In this document: in pieces, positions 18,277 to 25,575 of the stretch
How the letters are laid out: every line of letters starts with the position of its first letter
Position numbering within the stretch: the first letter of the stretch is position 1
From: a virus
Virus record (IMG/VR): IMGVR_UViG_3300022747_000019
Location: 1-61,073 of that record
Strand: one strand, 5' to 3'
Length of the DNA: 61,073 nucleotides
Translations under genes and position numbers: made by a program
Notes under the pieces: generated by a model
Databases searched by the model: none
What the model saw: the letters and a program-made list of their open reading frames with translations, nothing else
Told to the model about the DNA's origin: nothing

Positions 18277-18385
18277 AAAATTTTTTAGGATTCTGGCAAA
18301 ATCCTAAAATTTGGTGTATAATAACTTCATTGTCGCAAAACGTGACAATCAGCGAATTCCGACTGTATCGGTAATTGGAAACAAA

Positions 18386-19084
18386 ATGGCTAAAAAACAA
18401 TTCTTCGCAATTCTGGACACTGAAACCACGATTAATGACACCGTGGCAGATTTTGCGATTATTATCGTTGACCGTGAAGGCACGATTTACAACCAATGCG
18501 CGGTTTTGGTGAAAGACCACTTCGATAAAATGGAATTGTTCCACGATAAAAATGCTAATGATATCTGGGGTTATGGTGGACTGATTAAACGCAAAGCCGC
18601 ATATGATAATATGCTTGATAATGGCGTCAGAATGTTGGCTTCTACTAATGCCATTAATAAATGGATTAATCAGGCAATTGGCAAATATAACCCAACTCTT
18701 ACCGCATATAATCTGGCTTTTGATAAATCAAAATGTGCCAATACTGGAATTGATCTTTCGGGTTTTAATTCTGAATTTTGTTTGTGGCAAGCGGCAATCG
18801 GCAATATTTGCAATAAAAAGCAATTTAAACAATTTGCCCTTGATAATCACGCTTTTAATAATGTTACATCGCATGGCAATATGACATTTAAAACTAATGC
18901 CGAAATTGTTTGCGGTTTTATTAATGGCGAATTTAAAACCGAACCGCATACGGCATTTGAAGACGCAAAAGATTTTGAATTGCCGATTCTCACCGCGATT
19001 ATTAAAAAGCGTGATTGGCGCGATAATATCAAGCCTTATAACTGGAAAGAATTTCAAACCAAAAACCATTTTAAACCGATGTAA
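18386..19084 (+). CDS. DEDD-type 3'-5' exonuclease (DnaQ-like)
   Basis: 232 aa from ATG 18386, with GGAAAC upstream. ILDTETT is exo motif I (Asp, Glu), AYNLAFDKSK motif II (Asp), and HTAFEDAKDFELPIL motif III with the His/Asp of the DEDDh class. Likely a nuclease acting on RNA or DNA. A promoter-like TATAAT at 18303 and a hairpin (ATTGTC/GACAAT) lie upstream. Codons here are richer in TTG, CTG and CTT Leu than in the virion genes. Confidence 0.8.
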   Translation: MAKKQFFAILDTETTINDTVADFAIIIVDREGTIYNQCAVLVKDHFDKMELFHDKNANDIWGYGGLIKRKAAYDNMLDNGVRMLASTNAINKWINQAIGKYNPTLTAYNLAFDKSKCANTGIDLSGFNSEFCLWQAAIGNICNKKQFKQFALDNHAFNNVTSHGNMTFKTNAEIVCGFINGEFKTEPHTAFEDAKDFELPILTAIIKKRDWRDNIKPYNWKEFQTKNHFKPM

Positions 19085-19122
19085 AATATAATCGGGGCTA
19101 ATAACCCCGATTATTTGAGAAA

Positions 19123-19245
19123 ATGAAAACTTTTTGGGTTATCGCGCTTGTGTTGCATTTATACAACGACAAAAAATTAAATGATGAATTTCAGGTTAAT
19201 GCGTGTTATAATGTGCCAACGGTAGACGAAATTTATAGGGGTTGA
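19123..19245 (+). CDS. Small hypothetical protein
   Basis: 40 aa (MKTFWVIALVLHLYNDKK...) with a hydrophobic N-terminal segment. Preceded by an AATCGGGG/CCCCGATT hairpin after the exonuclease stop. Function unknown. Confidence 0.5.
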   Translation: MKTFWVIALVLHLYNDKKLNDEFQVNACYNVPTVDEIYRG

Positions 19246-19247
19246 AA

Positions 19248-19505
19248 ATGGAAAATATCGGCTGGCTTGGTTCTGTATTATTGGCATTTTGTGGACTGCC
19301 ACAGGCCATAGAATCATTTAAAACTAAAAATTCAGACGGGTTAACGTGGGGTTTTTTGCTAATGTGGTTCTGGGGCGAGGTGTTTACGTTTGTTTACGTT
19401 TTCCCGACCATGCTGTTACCTTTGGTTTTCAATTATACGGCTAATCTGATTTTTCTTGTAATTATTTTGTATTTCAAAATAAAACCCGCGAGAAATAAAA
19501 GTTAA
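19248..19505 (+). CDS. PQ-loop (SemiSWEET-like) membrane protein
   Basis: 85 aa with three predicted spans. LPQAIESFKTKNSDGLTWGFLLMWFWGE is a PQ-loop motif (Pro-Gln followed by K-x-S-x-G), typical of SemiSWEET and related small transporters. ATG 19248 has AGGGG upstream. Unusual in a phage; possible roles are small-metabolite transport or altering the membrane. Confidence 0.72.
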   Translation: MENIGWLGSVLLAFCGLPQAIESFKTKNSDGLTWGFLLMWFWGEVFTFVYVFPTMLLPLVFNYTANLIFLVIILYFKIKPARNKS

Positions 19506-19513
19506 CATTTTCT

Positions 19514-19537
19514 AACCCGCTTCGGCGGGTTATTTTT
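19514..19537 (+). terminator. Intrinsic terminator
   Basis: AACCCGC-TTCG-GCGGGTT stem-loop followed by ATTTTTT, 10 nt after the PQ-loop gene. Confidence 0.9.
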
Positions 19538-19552
19538 TGGCCAAAATAAAAT

Positions 19553-19641
19553 GTAATACTTTTGTTTTCAGATAAAATTGAAAACAAAAGTATTACTTTT
19601 GGGGCGCCAAAATTATAACATATAATTTTGGCCGGTGTCAA
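19553..19641 (-). repeat. Promoter-hairpin repeat unit, copy 2
   Basis: Minus-strand TTGACA (19641-19636), 18 nt, TGTTATAAT (-10 at 19617-19612), then a perfect 18-bp hairpin (19553-19570 with 19579-19596). Nearly identical to copy 3 and related to copy 1. No gene lies downstream on that strand, so a hairpin RNA of roughly 60 nt is the likely product. Confidence 0.75.
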
Positions 19642-19709
19642 GGAATTTTTTATAACATATTTTTTGTGGGGTTATTATTTTTTGGTCTTTTTTGGTGTAT
19701 AATTTCCAC

Positions 19710-20087
19710 ATGGACAAGCAAACACTAATTAAGATTTTGAACCGCGAAGCCGTAGCGGTTTGGGATAGCCTGAGCGAGATTTATCCGGCTTTGGTGCAAT
19801 ACGATTGCCCCAAAATTATTTTGAATGGTAGGCTTTGGCGCGTGGCTGGCTATTGTGACCAACCGCAAAACGTGATAGAATTGGGATATAAATTTTTTAC
19901 CAATGGTAAAAAATACGCAAATAACATGATTGACGTTATTTTACCACATGAGATAATTCACCAAGCCGACTACAATTTATTTGGCAATTCTGAAAAAATT
20001 TGTGGACATGGCGAAAACTGGTGTAAAATTATGGTACAATATGGACTCAAACCCGAACCCTTTCACACAATGGACATTAAACGATGA
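19710..20087 (+). CDS. SprT-like zinc metalloprotease-fold protein (leaderless)
   Basis: 125 aa. ILPHEIIHQADYNLFG carries HExxH and HGENWCK a probable third ligand His. ATG follows TATAAT (19698-19703) by 6 nt. Related in fold to the protein at 17134 but divergent. Its stop overlaps the next start (ATGA). Confidence 0.75.
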   Translation: MDKQTLIKILNREAVAVWDSLSEIYPALVQYDCPKIILNGRLWRVAGYCDQPQNVIELGYKFFTNGKKYANNMIDVILPHEIIHQADYNLFGNSEKICGHGENWCKIMVQYGLKPEPFHTMDIKR

Positions 20088-20182
20088 TTGAGAATAAATT
20101 TTTTGTTGCTTGGTGTATTTTTACCCTTGTTTATGCTATAATCGTTGGAATGATAGAATTTTACAAGGATTTTATAAAATGA
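20084..20182 (+). CDS. 32-aa membrane peptide
   Basis: MIENKFFVAWCIFTLVYAIIVGMIEFYKDF: one hydrophobic span. Coupled by ATGA overlaps at both ends. Unknown function. Confidence 0.5.
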   Translation: MIENKFFVAWCIFTLVYAIIVGMIEFYKDFIK

Positions 20183-20394
20183 CAAATAAAATTTCATGGC
20201 TTGGCACAATCGCCTCAATTATCGGGGCTTTTGTTGTCGCTTCACAATTGTTTTTTGTGGGCTATTGCTTTTTTATCGTGGGTTCTGTATCATGGCTTAT
20301 CGTGGGTTTTGCCCGCCGTGACAAAAGCCTGATCGTTTTGAATGGTACTTTTTTTGTTGCGAATTTGCTAGGTTTGGCGAATTCTGTGGTATAA
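20179..20394 (+). CDS. Small two-span membrane protein
   Basis: 71 aa; hydrophobic spans at about residues 6-26 and 28-45 plus a third weak one. Start at 20179 follows AAGGA and overlaps the previous stop. Unknown function. Confidence 0.6.
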   Translation: MTNKISWLGTIASIIGAFVVASQLFFVGYCFFIVGSVSWLIVGFARRDKSLIVLNGTFFVANLLGLANSVV

Positions 20395-20419
20395 TTAATT
20401 TTTTAAAGGAGCTTTGAAA

Positions 20420-20746
20420 ATGACTGCAAAAACCGTAAACTACACCGCCGAACAAACCACTAAAATGGTGTCCGATTATGCGGCTGGCGTAACCCCTGAA
20501 ACTATCGCGCAAGAATTGGGCAAATCGGTGCGCTCGATTGTCGCTAAACTTTCACGCGAGGGCGTTTATAAGAAAAAAGAATATAAAACCAAAACGGGCG
20601 CTCCCGTTGTGAAAAAAGACGCGCACGCCGATGCAATTGGCGCGATTCTGAAAATGACCGAGGCCGAGACTGAAAGCCTTACAAAAGCGAATAAAACCGC
20701 TTTGGAAAAGATTTTCCAAGCCTTGGCGAATTCTCGCCCACTGTAA
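20420..20746 (+). CDS. HTH protein, paralogue 2 of 5
   Basis: 108 aa, very close to paralogue 1 through the N-terminal half (VNYTAEQT, QELGKSVRSIVAKLSREGVY, KKDAHAD). AAAGGAG ribosome site. A TGGTATAAT extended -10 sits just upstream at the end of the preceding gene. Confidence 0.78.
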   Translation: MTAKTVNYTAEQTTKMVSDYAAGVTPETIAQELGKSVRSIVAKLSREGVYKKKEYKTKTGAPVVKKDAHADAIGAILKMTEAETESLTKANKTALEKIFQALANSRPL

Positions 20747-20760
20747 GCCGAAAGGCTTAC

Positions 20761-20790
20761 AAAAGCCCCACAAAATGTGGGGCTTTTTTC
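20761..20790 (+). terminator. Intrinsic terminator
   Basis: AAGCCCCACA-AAA-TGTGGGGCTTTTTT just after paralogue 2. Confidence 0.92.
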
Positions 20791-20801
20791 GTCTCAAAAT
20801 G

Positions 20802-20889
20802 AATACTTTTGTTTTCAGAATAATTTGAAAACAAAAGTATTACTTTTTGCTGCGCCAAAATTATACCATAATTTTGCGGCGCGTGTCAA
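20802..20889 (-). repeat. Promoter-hairpin repeat unit, copy 3
   Basis: Minus-strand TTGACA (20889-20884), 18 nt, TGGTATAAT (-10 at 20865-20860), then a 16-bp hairpin (20802-20817 with 20826-20841). The hairpin is almost identical to copy 2. Confidence 0.75.
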
Positions 20890-21160
20890 GAACTTTTTTG
20901 TAGGTGTTTTCCCCTATGTTGTTTTTATGCAACCTGGCACGATTCTTGCGCCACGCCCGTAATTATTAATTCATAATTATGGAACCAAATGTGAATGATT
21001 CTCATTCGCTATTGACTAACGGGTCAGTAGACGTAAGCGCGCTGCGCCAGTGCAAAAGTGGCAAGCCTAAATTTTTGAGCGTGCGCTGCGCCAGTGCGCG
21101 ATCAAGTGCAAAATCTAGCATGTCATCCGCGATTAATAGTGCGCAAGTGAATTTTTTCTC
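20890..21160. repeat. Non-coding stretch with a 15-bp direct repeat
   Basis: GCGCTGCGCCAGTGC occurs at 21039-21053 and 21083-21097. An 81-codon ORF crosses it but lacks a ribosome site and has poor codon character, so I see no gene. A replication or regulator site is possible. Confidence 0.4.
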
Positions 21161-21162
21161 AC

Positions 21163-21191
21163 TTGGCAAAGTTTTTGAAAAGTTTTATAAT
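21163..21191 (+). promoter_or_regulatory. Promoter
   Basis: TTGGCA, 17 nt, TATAAT, followed 6 nt later by the ATG of an 8-codon leader ORF. Confidence 0.7.
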
Positions 21192-21197
21192 TTCTTT

Positions 21198-21224
21198 ATG
21201 AAATCGAGAAAGGGACTGAGATGA
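21198..21224 (+). CDS. Eight-residue leader peptide (leaderless)
   Basis: ATG lies 6 nt after the -10 box; the ORF encodes MKSRKGLR. AAAGGGA inside it serves the next gene, whose ATG overlaps the leader stop (AGATGA). The arrangement suggests translational coupling. Confidence 0.4.
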   Translation: MKSRKGLR

Positions 21225-21355
21225 CAGACAGCGAATTTTTCCAACAAATTCAGGAAGACTGGTTCAATGAATTTGCTTGTGACGAACGTGATAAAATTTT
21301 CATCGCTACCATCGTACAAGACGAAAATTTTGAATTTGACGATGTTCCCCTTTGA
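21221..21355 (+). CDS. Small acidic hypothetical protein
   Basis: 44 aa (MTDSEFFQQIQEDWFNEF...DDVPL). Ribosome site AAAGGGA. Its last codons contain the -35 region of the next promoter. Confidence 0.6.
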   Translation: MTDSEFFQQIQEDWFNEFACDERDKIFIATIVQDENFEFDDVPL

Positions 21356-21364
21356 GAGTATAAT
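21336..21364 (+). promoter_or_regulatory. Promoter of HTH paralogue 3
   Basis: TTGACG, 17 nt, TATAAT, overlapping the end of the upstream gene. Confidence 0.7.
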
Positions 21365-21406
21365 AGAATCTTAGACAGCGCAGAAACCAATTTGAAAGGA
21401 CATATG

Positions 21407-21718
21407 ATGACTGCAACCAAAACCGTAAACTACACCGCCGAGATGACCGCCGAGATCGTGGAGGCCTACAAAGCTGGTGAAGCAGTGGAAACTATCGCCA
21501 CTCGCATGAACCGTACCACTCGCTCGATCGTGGCTAAGCTGGCGCGTGAAGGCGTGTACAAAGCTAAGACCAAAGCTAAGGGTGAGCACGCTCCCCGTAA
21601 AGCTGAGCTGATTACCGAAATTGCTCACAGCATCGGTACTAACGAAGAACTGATCGAGTCGCTTGAGAAAGCTACCCGTGAAGCTCTGGAGCTGATTGCC
21701 AAGGCTGTTCGTGCCTGA
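21407..21718 (+). CDS. HTH protein, paralogue 3 of 5
   Basis: 103 aa. VNYTAEMTAEIVEAYKAGE, then TRSIVAKLAREGVYKAKTKAKG and a helical C-terminus. ATG 21407 preferred over 21404 from AAAGGA spacing and alignment with the paralogues. Higher GC and more common codons than its relatives, suggesting strong expression. Confidence 0.78.
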   Translation: MTATKTVNYTAEMTAEIVEAYKAGEAVETIATRMNRTTRSIVAKLAREGVYKAKTKAKGEHAPRKAELITEIAHSIGTNEELIESLEKATREALELIAKAVRA

Positions 21719-21724
21719 TGCAAT

Positions 21725-21774
21725 TGAGGGTCAGAAAATTTATACTTGATGACCCTCACTTTTCTTGATATAAT
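21725..21774 (+). promoter_or_regulatory. Terminator hairpin with embedded promoter
   Basis: TGAGGGTCA and TGACCCTCA form a 9-bp hairpin after paralogue 3. Its right arm carries the -35 box (TTGATG 21746-21751) of a promoter with 17-nt spacing and TATAAT (21769-21774), driving the RNA region beyond. Confidence 0.7.
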
Positions 21775-21800
21775 ATATACTTATAAAACGAAATAACAGC

Positions 21801-21862
21801 CGAGACGGCCGGCCACGCTAACAATTATTATCTTGATTATGCCAGCCGTCTCGTGTTATAAT
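21801..21862 (+). promoter_or_regulatory. Hairpin with overlapping promoter before the RNA region
   Basis: CGAGACGG (21801-21808) pairs with CCGTCTCG (21846-21853). Overlapping it is TTGATT (21833-21838), 18 nt, TGTTATAAT (-10 at 21857-21862). Same promoter-in-hairpin design as elsewhere. Confidence 0.65.
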
Positions 21863-22209
21863 ACTATATAGATTACGCGATTTGTTAAATAATTAACTAG
21901 TCTGAATTCTGGGTGACAGCGGTCGGCATTAGATAGCCAAACGTCTTAATTGTGGGAAAACAGTATATACCGAGCCACAGCCCTTAGCAACCATAATAAA
22001 TTACTTAAACTGTGCTAGCCAGGTCTGACTTGCTACACTATCGAAATGGGGCCACTAGTAGGTACTCTGCAGAAGTACGCGAAAGGGTATATGTTCGAAT
22101 TTAGCAAGCAGTTTGTTAAGTAATTTATTATGGGTGTTATGAGGTCTGCATTTATTGCAGAGTAGCAACTTAATGGCTGAGGAATTCTCTAGCAGCCGCC
22201 CAATCTAAT
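21863..22209 (+). ncRNA. Structured RNA with an 18-bp terminal stem
   Basis: CCATAATAAATTACTTAA (21991-22008) pairs perfectly with 22116-22133. Inside, CTTGCTA/TAGCAAG forms a second 7-bp stem, and GTACT-CTGCAGA-AGTAC resembles an anticodon arm (GCA, Cys). No coding potential. It starts a series of long-stem elements seen again in the tRNA array. Confidence 0.5.
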
Positions 22210-22285
22210 GTCGCGTTGGACTTCTGGTGAGGTCAGTACCCTTTCAAGGTACCCAGGCAGGGTTCGAATCCCGCACGCGATACCA
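22210..22285 (+). tRNA. tRNA-Glu (TTC)
   Basis: Acceptor GTCGCGT/ACGCGAT, anticodon arm GTACC-CTTTCAA-GGTAC, T-loop TTCGAAT, encoded CCA. The T-stem has two mismatches, so function is probable but not certain. Confidence 0.85.
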
Positions 22286-22286
22286 A

Positions 22287-22388
22287 ATCCACTGACGAGT
22301 AGCCTGCAATGGCACGAAACTCTCAACCTTCGTAGTAGGTGTGCGTGATTCTCCCAAGTCACCGCCTGCCGCAGTTGAGGGTCTGGAT
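22287..22388 (+). ncRNA. Type I hammerhead ribozyme
   Basis: Core CTGACGA (22292-22298) and GAA (22316-22318). Stem II GT-a-GCC/GGCAC (22299-22304 with 22311-22315, one bulged A) starts with the conserved G-C pair. Stem III is 9 bp, ACTCTCAAC (22319-22327) with GTTGAGGGT (22374-22382). The cleavage triplet is GTC, with cut after 22383. Stem I is ATCCA (22287-22291) with TGGAT (22384-22388). All invariant positions are present. It starts one base after the CCA of tRNA-Glu, so it could trim tRNA precursors. The 46-nt stem III loop has its own hairpins. Confidence 0.88.
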
Positions 22389-22796
22389 GAAACCGAACCC
22401 GGTCATAGACTGGTCTCAAAGTAGTAATTCAAGGGAGCCGACCCTATACCCCTTGCAGGGCTCCGCTATGAGTCGAACCATTAAACTAGAACCCGACCCT
22501 AAACTGTAGCGAGGTCGATAAATACAAGCACAGTCGGAGTAGCCGTGATCACCTGGAAGGTAGTATGTAAGCTTCGGCTGTGTACATCCAGTTAGTGCAG
22601 GCGTTTAGAGCGTAGCACATTTGCGTTGAGGAACGATAAACCTACCAAGTCTCCCCTTACCATGAAAACAGTTAGCCGATTAACCATCAGGCTCAGATGA
22701 GTAGTTTAGGGTCAATGCAGTCAGCGGATTGGTCATCCCCGTAAGTCGTTGTGTGAGCACCCGCAAAAACACAGTGCTGTTGCAACAGCCAATGTT
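22389..22796 (+). ncRNA. Structured non-coding region with long-range stem
   Basis: GACCCTAAACT (22495-22505) pairs with AGTTTAGGGTC (22703-22713) around about 200 nt. A GGAGCC/GGGCTCC hairpin lies near 22436-22471. No tRNA with a complete set of arms and no coding potential was found. Confidence 0.45.
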
Positions 22797-22832
22797 CAAA
22801 GCCCCACACGGTCGCTCCGTGGTGGGGCTTTG
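22797..22832 (+). terminator. Terminator of the RNA region
   Basis: CAAAGCCCCAC and GTGGGGCTTTG arms, followed by TTTTG on the plus strand. Confidence 0.8.
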
Positions 22833-22879
22833 TTTTGCCCCAAAATACCAACCCGCAAAATTTTGTGCGTCTTGCGCCC

Positions 22880-22909
22880 ATTATACAGTGCCTAACCTAC
22901 ATTTGTCAA
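22880..22909 (-). promoter_or_regulatory. Minus-strand promoter facing the RNA region
   Basis: TTGACA, 18 nt, TATAAT on the minus strand, resembling the three promoter-hairpin units. It would make a short transcript ending in the 22797-22832 hairpin. Confidence 0.6.
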
Positions 22910-22925
22910 GTGAATTTTCTGCACA

Positions 22926-23015
22926 CTGACCCTAAACCGCATAAATTATAGCAAGTCCACGCATCTGACCCTAAATTGTAGCAAACCAGAGCAAATTTGT
23001 GCGGTTTAGGGTCAG
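22926..23015. repeat. 22-bp inverted repeat built on TGACCCTAAACC
   Basis: CTGACCCTAAACCGCATAAATT (22926-22947) pairs with 22994-23015 with a single G-T wobble. A third TGACCCTAAA lies inside. The same word recurs in other stems and in promoters at 56288 and 58803. Confidence 0.7.
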
Positions 23016-23024
23016 GACGAAAAA

Positions 23025-23054
23025 AAGCCCACTTAAATCAAATTAAGTGGGCTT
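23025..23054. terminator. Bidirectional terminator
   Basis: AAGCCCACTTAA/TTAAGTGGGCTT stem with T tracts on both sides, at the meeting point of the plus-strand RNA region and the minus-strand operon. Confidence 0.88.
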
Positions 23055-23077
23055 TTGTGCATTTAAGTGCAATTAAG

Positions 23078-23404
23078 TCAAATTTTCTGCAATTTAGGGT
23101 CAGATTTAGCCACCAAATTGCGTTCGATCATGATTAGGACCTGTTTATTTACTTTTTCGAGCGATTCTAGCAATTCTAGGTTACAATCGAGCAATTCTGC
23201 AATCCGTTCGATGTGGGTGCTCTTTTTTGTTGGCACCTCACCGCGTTTGTTGAGGTATTGCTTTTTTTGGTAGACGCCGAGGCTGCTAAGCTTAGCAATA
23301 ATGCTACGTTCTGGCACCTCGAACTGCTGGGCTAGCTCAGATACGGTCACACCGGCCTGATAGTCTTCAATCAACTGCTTGGTAGATTCATTAGTGTATT
23401 TCAT
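23078..23404 (-). CDS. HTH protein, paralogue 4 of 5
   Basis: 108 aa. MKYTNESTKQLIEDYQAG, ELAQQFEVPERSIIAKLSSLGVYQKK and a C-terminal helical domain. The only member on the minus strand; last gene of a two-gene operon. Confidence 0.75.
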   Translation of the reverse strand: MKYTNESTKQLIEDYQAGVTVSELAQQFEVPERSIIAKLSSLGVYQKKQYLNKRGEVPTKKSTHIERIAELLDCNLELLESLEKVNKQVLIMIERNLVAKSDPKLQKI

Positions 23405-23416
23405 GTTCTTGACTCC

Positions 23417-24433
23417 TTACCATGGCAGCTCTGGATTGAAATTAGAGCCCCTAAAGGGCTTACTAACTGCAATAGGCATGACTGGTTGATGCATGAAAAT
23501 ATCTCTGGCGACCAAAGGCTCTGGAATATTGTCCCAATTGTTAGGGTCTAGAATCGTGTACTCATTACGATTACTTGGGTGTGCTGCCCAGGTTTGTAAT
23601 ACCATAAATTTAGCGAGCTTAGGCAAGTGTCCAATTGCTGTATCGCCAAGGTGATTCAATTTAGTACAAGTAGCAGGGTTGTTAGGGATACCAGCTCGTG
23701 AGCCTGTTTTATCTGTGATTGCAGTGTTGCGTAGTGCTAGTAGATCGCTGTGAGGAATATCAGGGACTGTAACACCAACAAGTTTACTCAGTTCAGGGTC
23801 AAGTAGAGTTTCTAATCCTAAAATGCTCCACTCAGAATACTTGATACCTTGAAATTTCTTAAATCCAGCTAGAATAATTGGTACTAGTGGGTTGATGACA
23901 GACTTATATTGTTGATTACCCTTAGGTGCATCTTTGAAGAAGTTTTGGCGAGCACTAGTAGCCAAGAGTCCCGACCCTAAGGCAAAGTAATCTTCACGCA
24001 AGCGTGTATTTGCATCCCATGTAGCGTGTGCATCGTACAAGCCATGTTCGTTCTTGACAGCCTTCCATGTACCAAAATAAGCTAACATCTGGTGTGGAAG
24101 CCAGGTTAGCTTTTGTGGAATCATATTTTTAAGTGCCCAAGCTTCTACAACTGCAGCTTTTGCTTCCAACTTACATTGCTGGATTATAGTGTCACTGAGC
24201 TGAATTTGATCTGGATCGAAACTACCCATTGATTCTATAACGGATTCTTCAACACCGTCACTGCCACCTTCTCCATAGGACTGGAGCTGATCTACTAATC
24301 GCTGTTTAGTGAGCTCATACTTGCGTTCTGCAGCTCGTCTAGCCATATCTAGGCGTTCTGAGCGTAGTTGCAAGTAAAATTGCTGAAAGTCTCTTGCGAG
24401 ACCTGGAAAATCTAATAGTTTAATATCGTTCAT
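23417..24433 (-). CDS. Hypothetical protein, 338 aa
   Basis: Not recognised. Helical N-terminus (residues 1-60, Arg/Lys rich), acidic patch GEGGSDGVEESVIE, then a mixed domain with LPHQMLAYFGTWKAVKNEHG. No catalytic motif is evident. It is the largest gene of the region, is read from the promoter at 24740 through a 300-nt structured leader and is followed by HTH paralogue 4. Confidence 0.6.
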   Translation of the reverse strand: MNDIKLLDFPGLARDFQQFYLQLRSERLDMARRAAERKYELTKQRLVDQLQSYGEGGSDGVEESVIESMGSFDPDQIQLSDTIIQQCKLEAKAAVVEAWALKNMIPQKLTWLPHQMLAYFGTWKAVKNEHGLYDAHATWDANTRLREDYFALGSGLLATSARQNFFKDAPKGNQQYKSVINPLVPIILAGFKKFQGIKYSEWSILGLETLLDPELSKLVGVTVPDIPHSDLLALRNTAITDKTGSRAGIPNNPATCTKLNHLGDTAIGHLPKLAKFMVLQTWAAHPSNRNEYTILDPNNWDNIPEPLVARDIFMHQPVMPIAVSKPFRGSNFNPELPW

Positions 24434-24735
24434 TGTTAAAAAGAAAGAATGACCCTAAGTTGGATCAGTTGAGGGTCTAGGATTTTTGCCCTAGAGTGGG
24501 GGAGTGGCAGAGGGTGGGACGATTTGCTTTAAAATCCCAATTATCAAACCACAATAAAGTTTTTAATATATAAAAGACGTAATTGCCCTAAATTGGGTAA
24601 ATTTTGAGGGCAGGAGAGTTAGTTTGATTAGATTGCGTAATCGTGAAAGATTGAAAAGATCATATGTGACTATTTCAACTTTCCCGTCGCTACTAATACT
24701 AACTCCTGCCCTAGTATCTTATCTTCTTAAGTTAC
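24434..24735 (-). promoter_or_regulatory. Long structured 5' leader
   Basis: About 300 nt between promoter and start codon. GGGCAGGAG (from 24609) pairs with CTCCTGCCC (to 24712), extended by TTAGT/ACTAA, closing a hairpin of about 100 nt. The iteron-like GGGACGATTTG (24516) and two CCCTAA words lie in it. Possible control RNA; no known riboswitch recognised. Confidence 0.45.
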
Positions 24736-24739
24736 TATA

Positions 24740-24769
24740 ATTATAGCACATTCGATAACAAAAAAGCAA
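24740..24769 (-). promoter_or_regulatory. Promoter of the 24.4 kb operon
   Basis: Minus strand TTGCTT, 18 nt, TGCTATAAT (extended -10). Confidence 0.7.
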
Positions 24770-24835
24770 GCGTATTTTTTATATTCGTGATAATTTGTGT
24801 TTTTTCGTTAATCTGGTTGTAGATTTGTATGAATG

Positions 24836-25099
24836 TTACAGCTTAGGGTCGACTAAGATTTTGAATTTGTCGATGATGTTTTGATCAGATTTCTTTAGAT
24901 CTATGAAGTTCGTGTACTCTAGTGCCGCAAGTAGGGCAAGAAAATCTTCAACCTCTCCGATGAATTCTTGCTTGTTGGTCTCTTTTCTCTCTGGGTGATG
25001 ATTATCTGGCCCAAATCTGCGGATTTTGGAGACAGCTTGAATAATCTCAGCGGATTCTTCCTGAAGTTTGTCTAGGTAATATTGGATTTTGTCGTTCAT
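24836..25099 (-). CDS. MazG-like nucleotide pyrophosphohydrolase
   Basis: 87 aa. LQEESAEIIQAVSKIRRFG and EFIGEVEDFLALLAAL form the EExxE...ExxD helix pair that binds Mg in all-alpha NTP pyrophosphatases. Likely hydrolyses (d)NTPs. ATGA overlap with the upstream gene. Confidence 0.75.
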   Translation of the reverse strand: MNDKIQYYLDKLQEESAEIIQAVSKIRRFGPDNHHPERKETNKQEFIGEVEDFLALLAALEYTNFIDLKKSDQNIIDKFKILVDPKL

Positions 25100-25575
25100 T
25101 TGCTTCCTTGTTCAGTCCAGCGTTTGTCGCAATCTGGGCAGTAAAAATCTGTTGAGAAGTTGGTATGTGAGTCGTAGTGCTCGTTACGCTTATGCGTTTT
25201 CTTGACTGCTGGGTGTGTGCACTTTTGTTGTAGTTCTGTTTCTAGCTCATTAAGTCGATCACGGTGCGTTTTAATGTCTTGTGCTTCGTCACGAATTTTA
25301 CGACGTTTAAGTACTAGTCGGGCAATTTCTTCTTGCTCGGCTTGTGGCAGGTTAAAAAATTCTTCGATGTTCATGGCAGGGTTCATTTTGTTTTTTGCGG
25401 TTTCTTGGCCCAATAGTTGTTCTAGACCCTCAATTGCTAAAGCTCGGGCATTATGTGCACTGCGGCCGGTTGCGGTGTACTCTAGTCCAGTGGGAATGTG
25501 TCGGGCTGTTATAACAGGCTTGTTTTTAATCCAGCTTGAGTATGCTAGCGTAATTTGTATGTCTGCTGGGTTCAT
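25096..25575 (-). CDS. Hypothetical protein with C-terminal zinc ribbon
   Basis: 159 aa. N-terminal alpha/beta segment, a central helical coiled part, then CTHPAVKKTHKRNEHY...YCPDCDKRW, one lone Cys and a CxxC pair that could bind zinc. Overlaps both neighbours by 4 nt. Function unknown. Confidence 0.6.
   Translation of the reverse strand: MNPADIQITLAYSSWIKNKPVITARHIPTGLEYTATGRSAHNARALAIEGLEQLLGQETAKNKMNPAMNIEEFFNLPQAEQEEIARLVLKRRKIRDEAQDIKTHRDRLNELETELQQKCTHPAVKKTHKRNEHYDSHTNFSTDFYCPDCDKRWTEQGSK

Noticed and set aside
20979-21224. 81-codon ORF on the plus strand
   Set aside because: No ribosome site, crosses repeats and a promoter, and overlaps the leader ORF.
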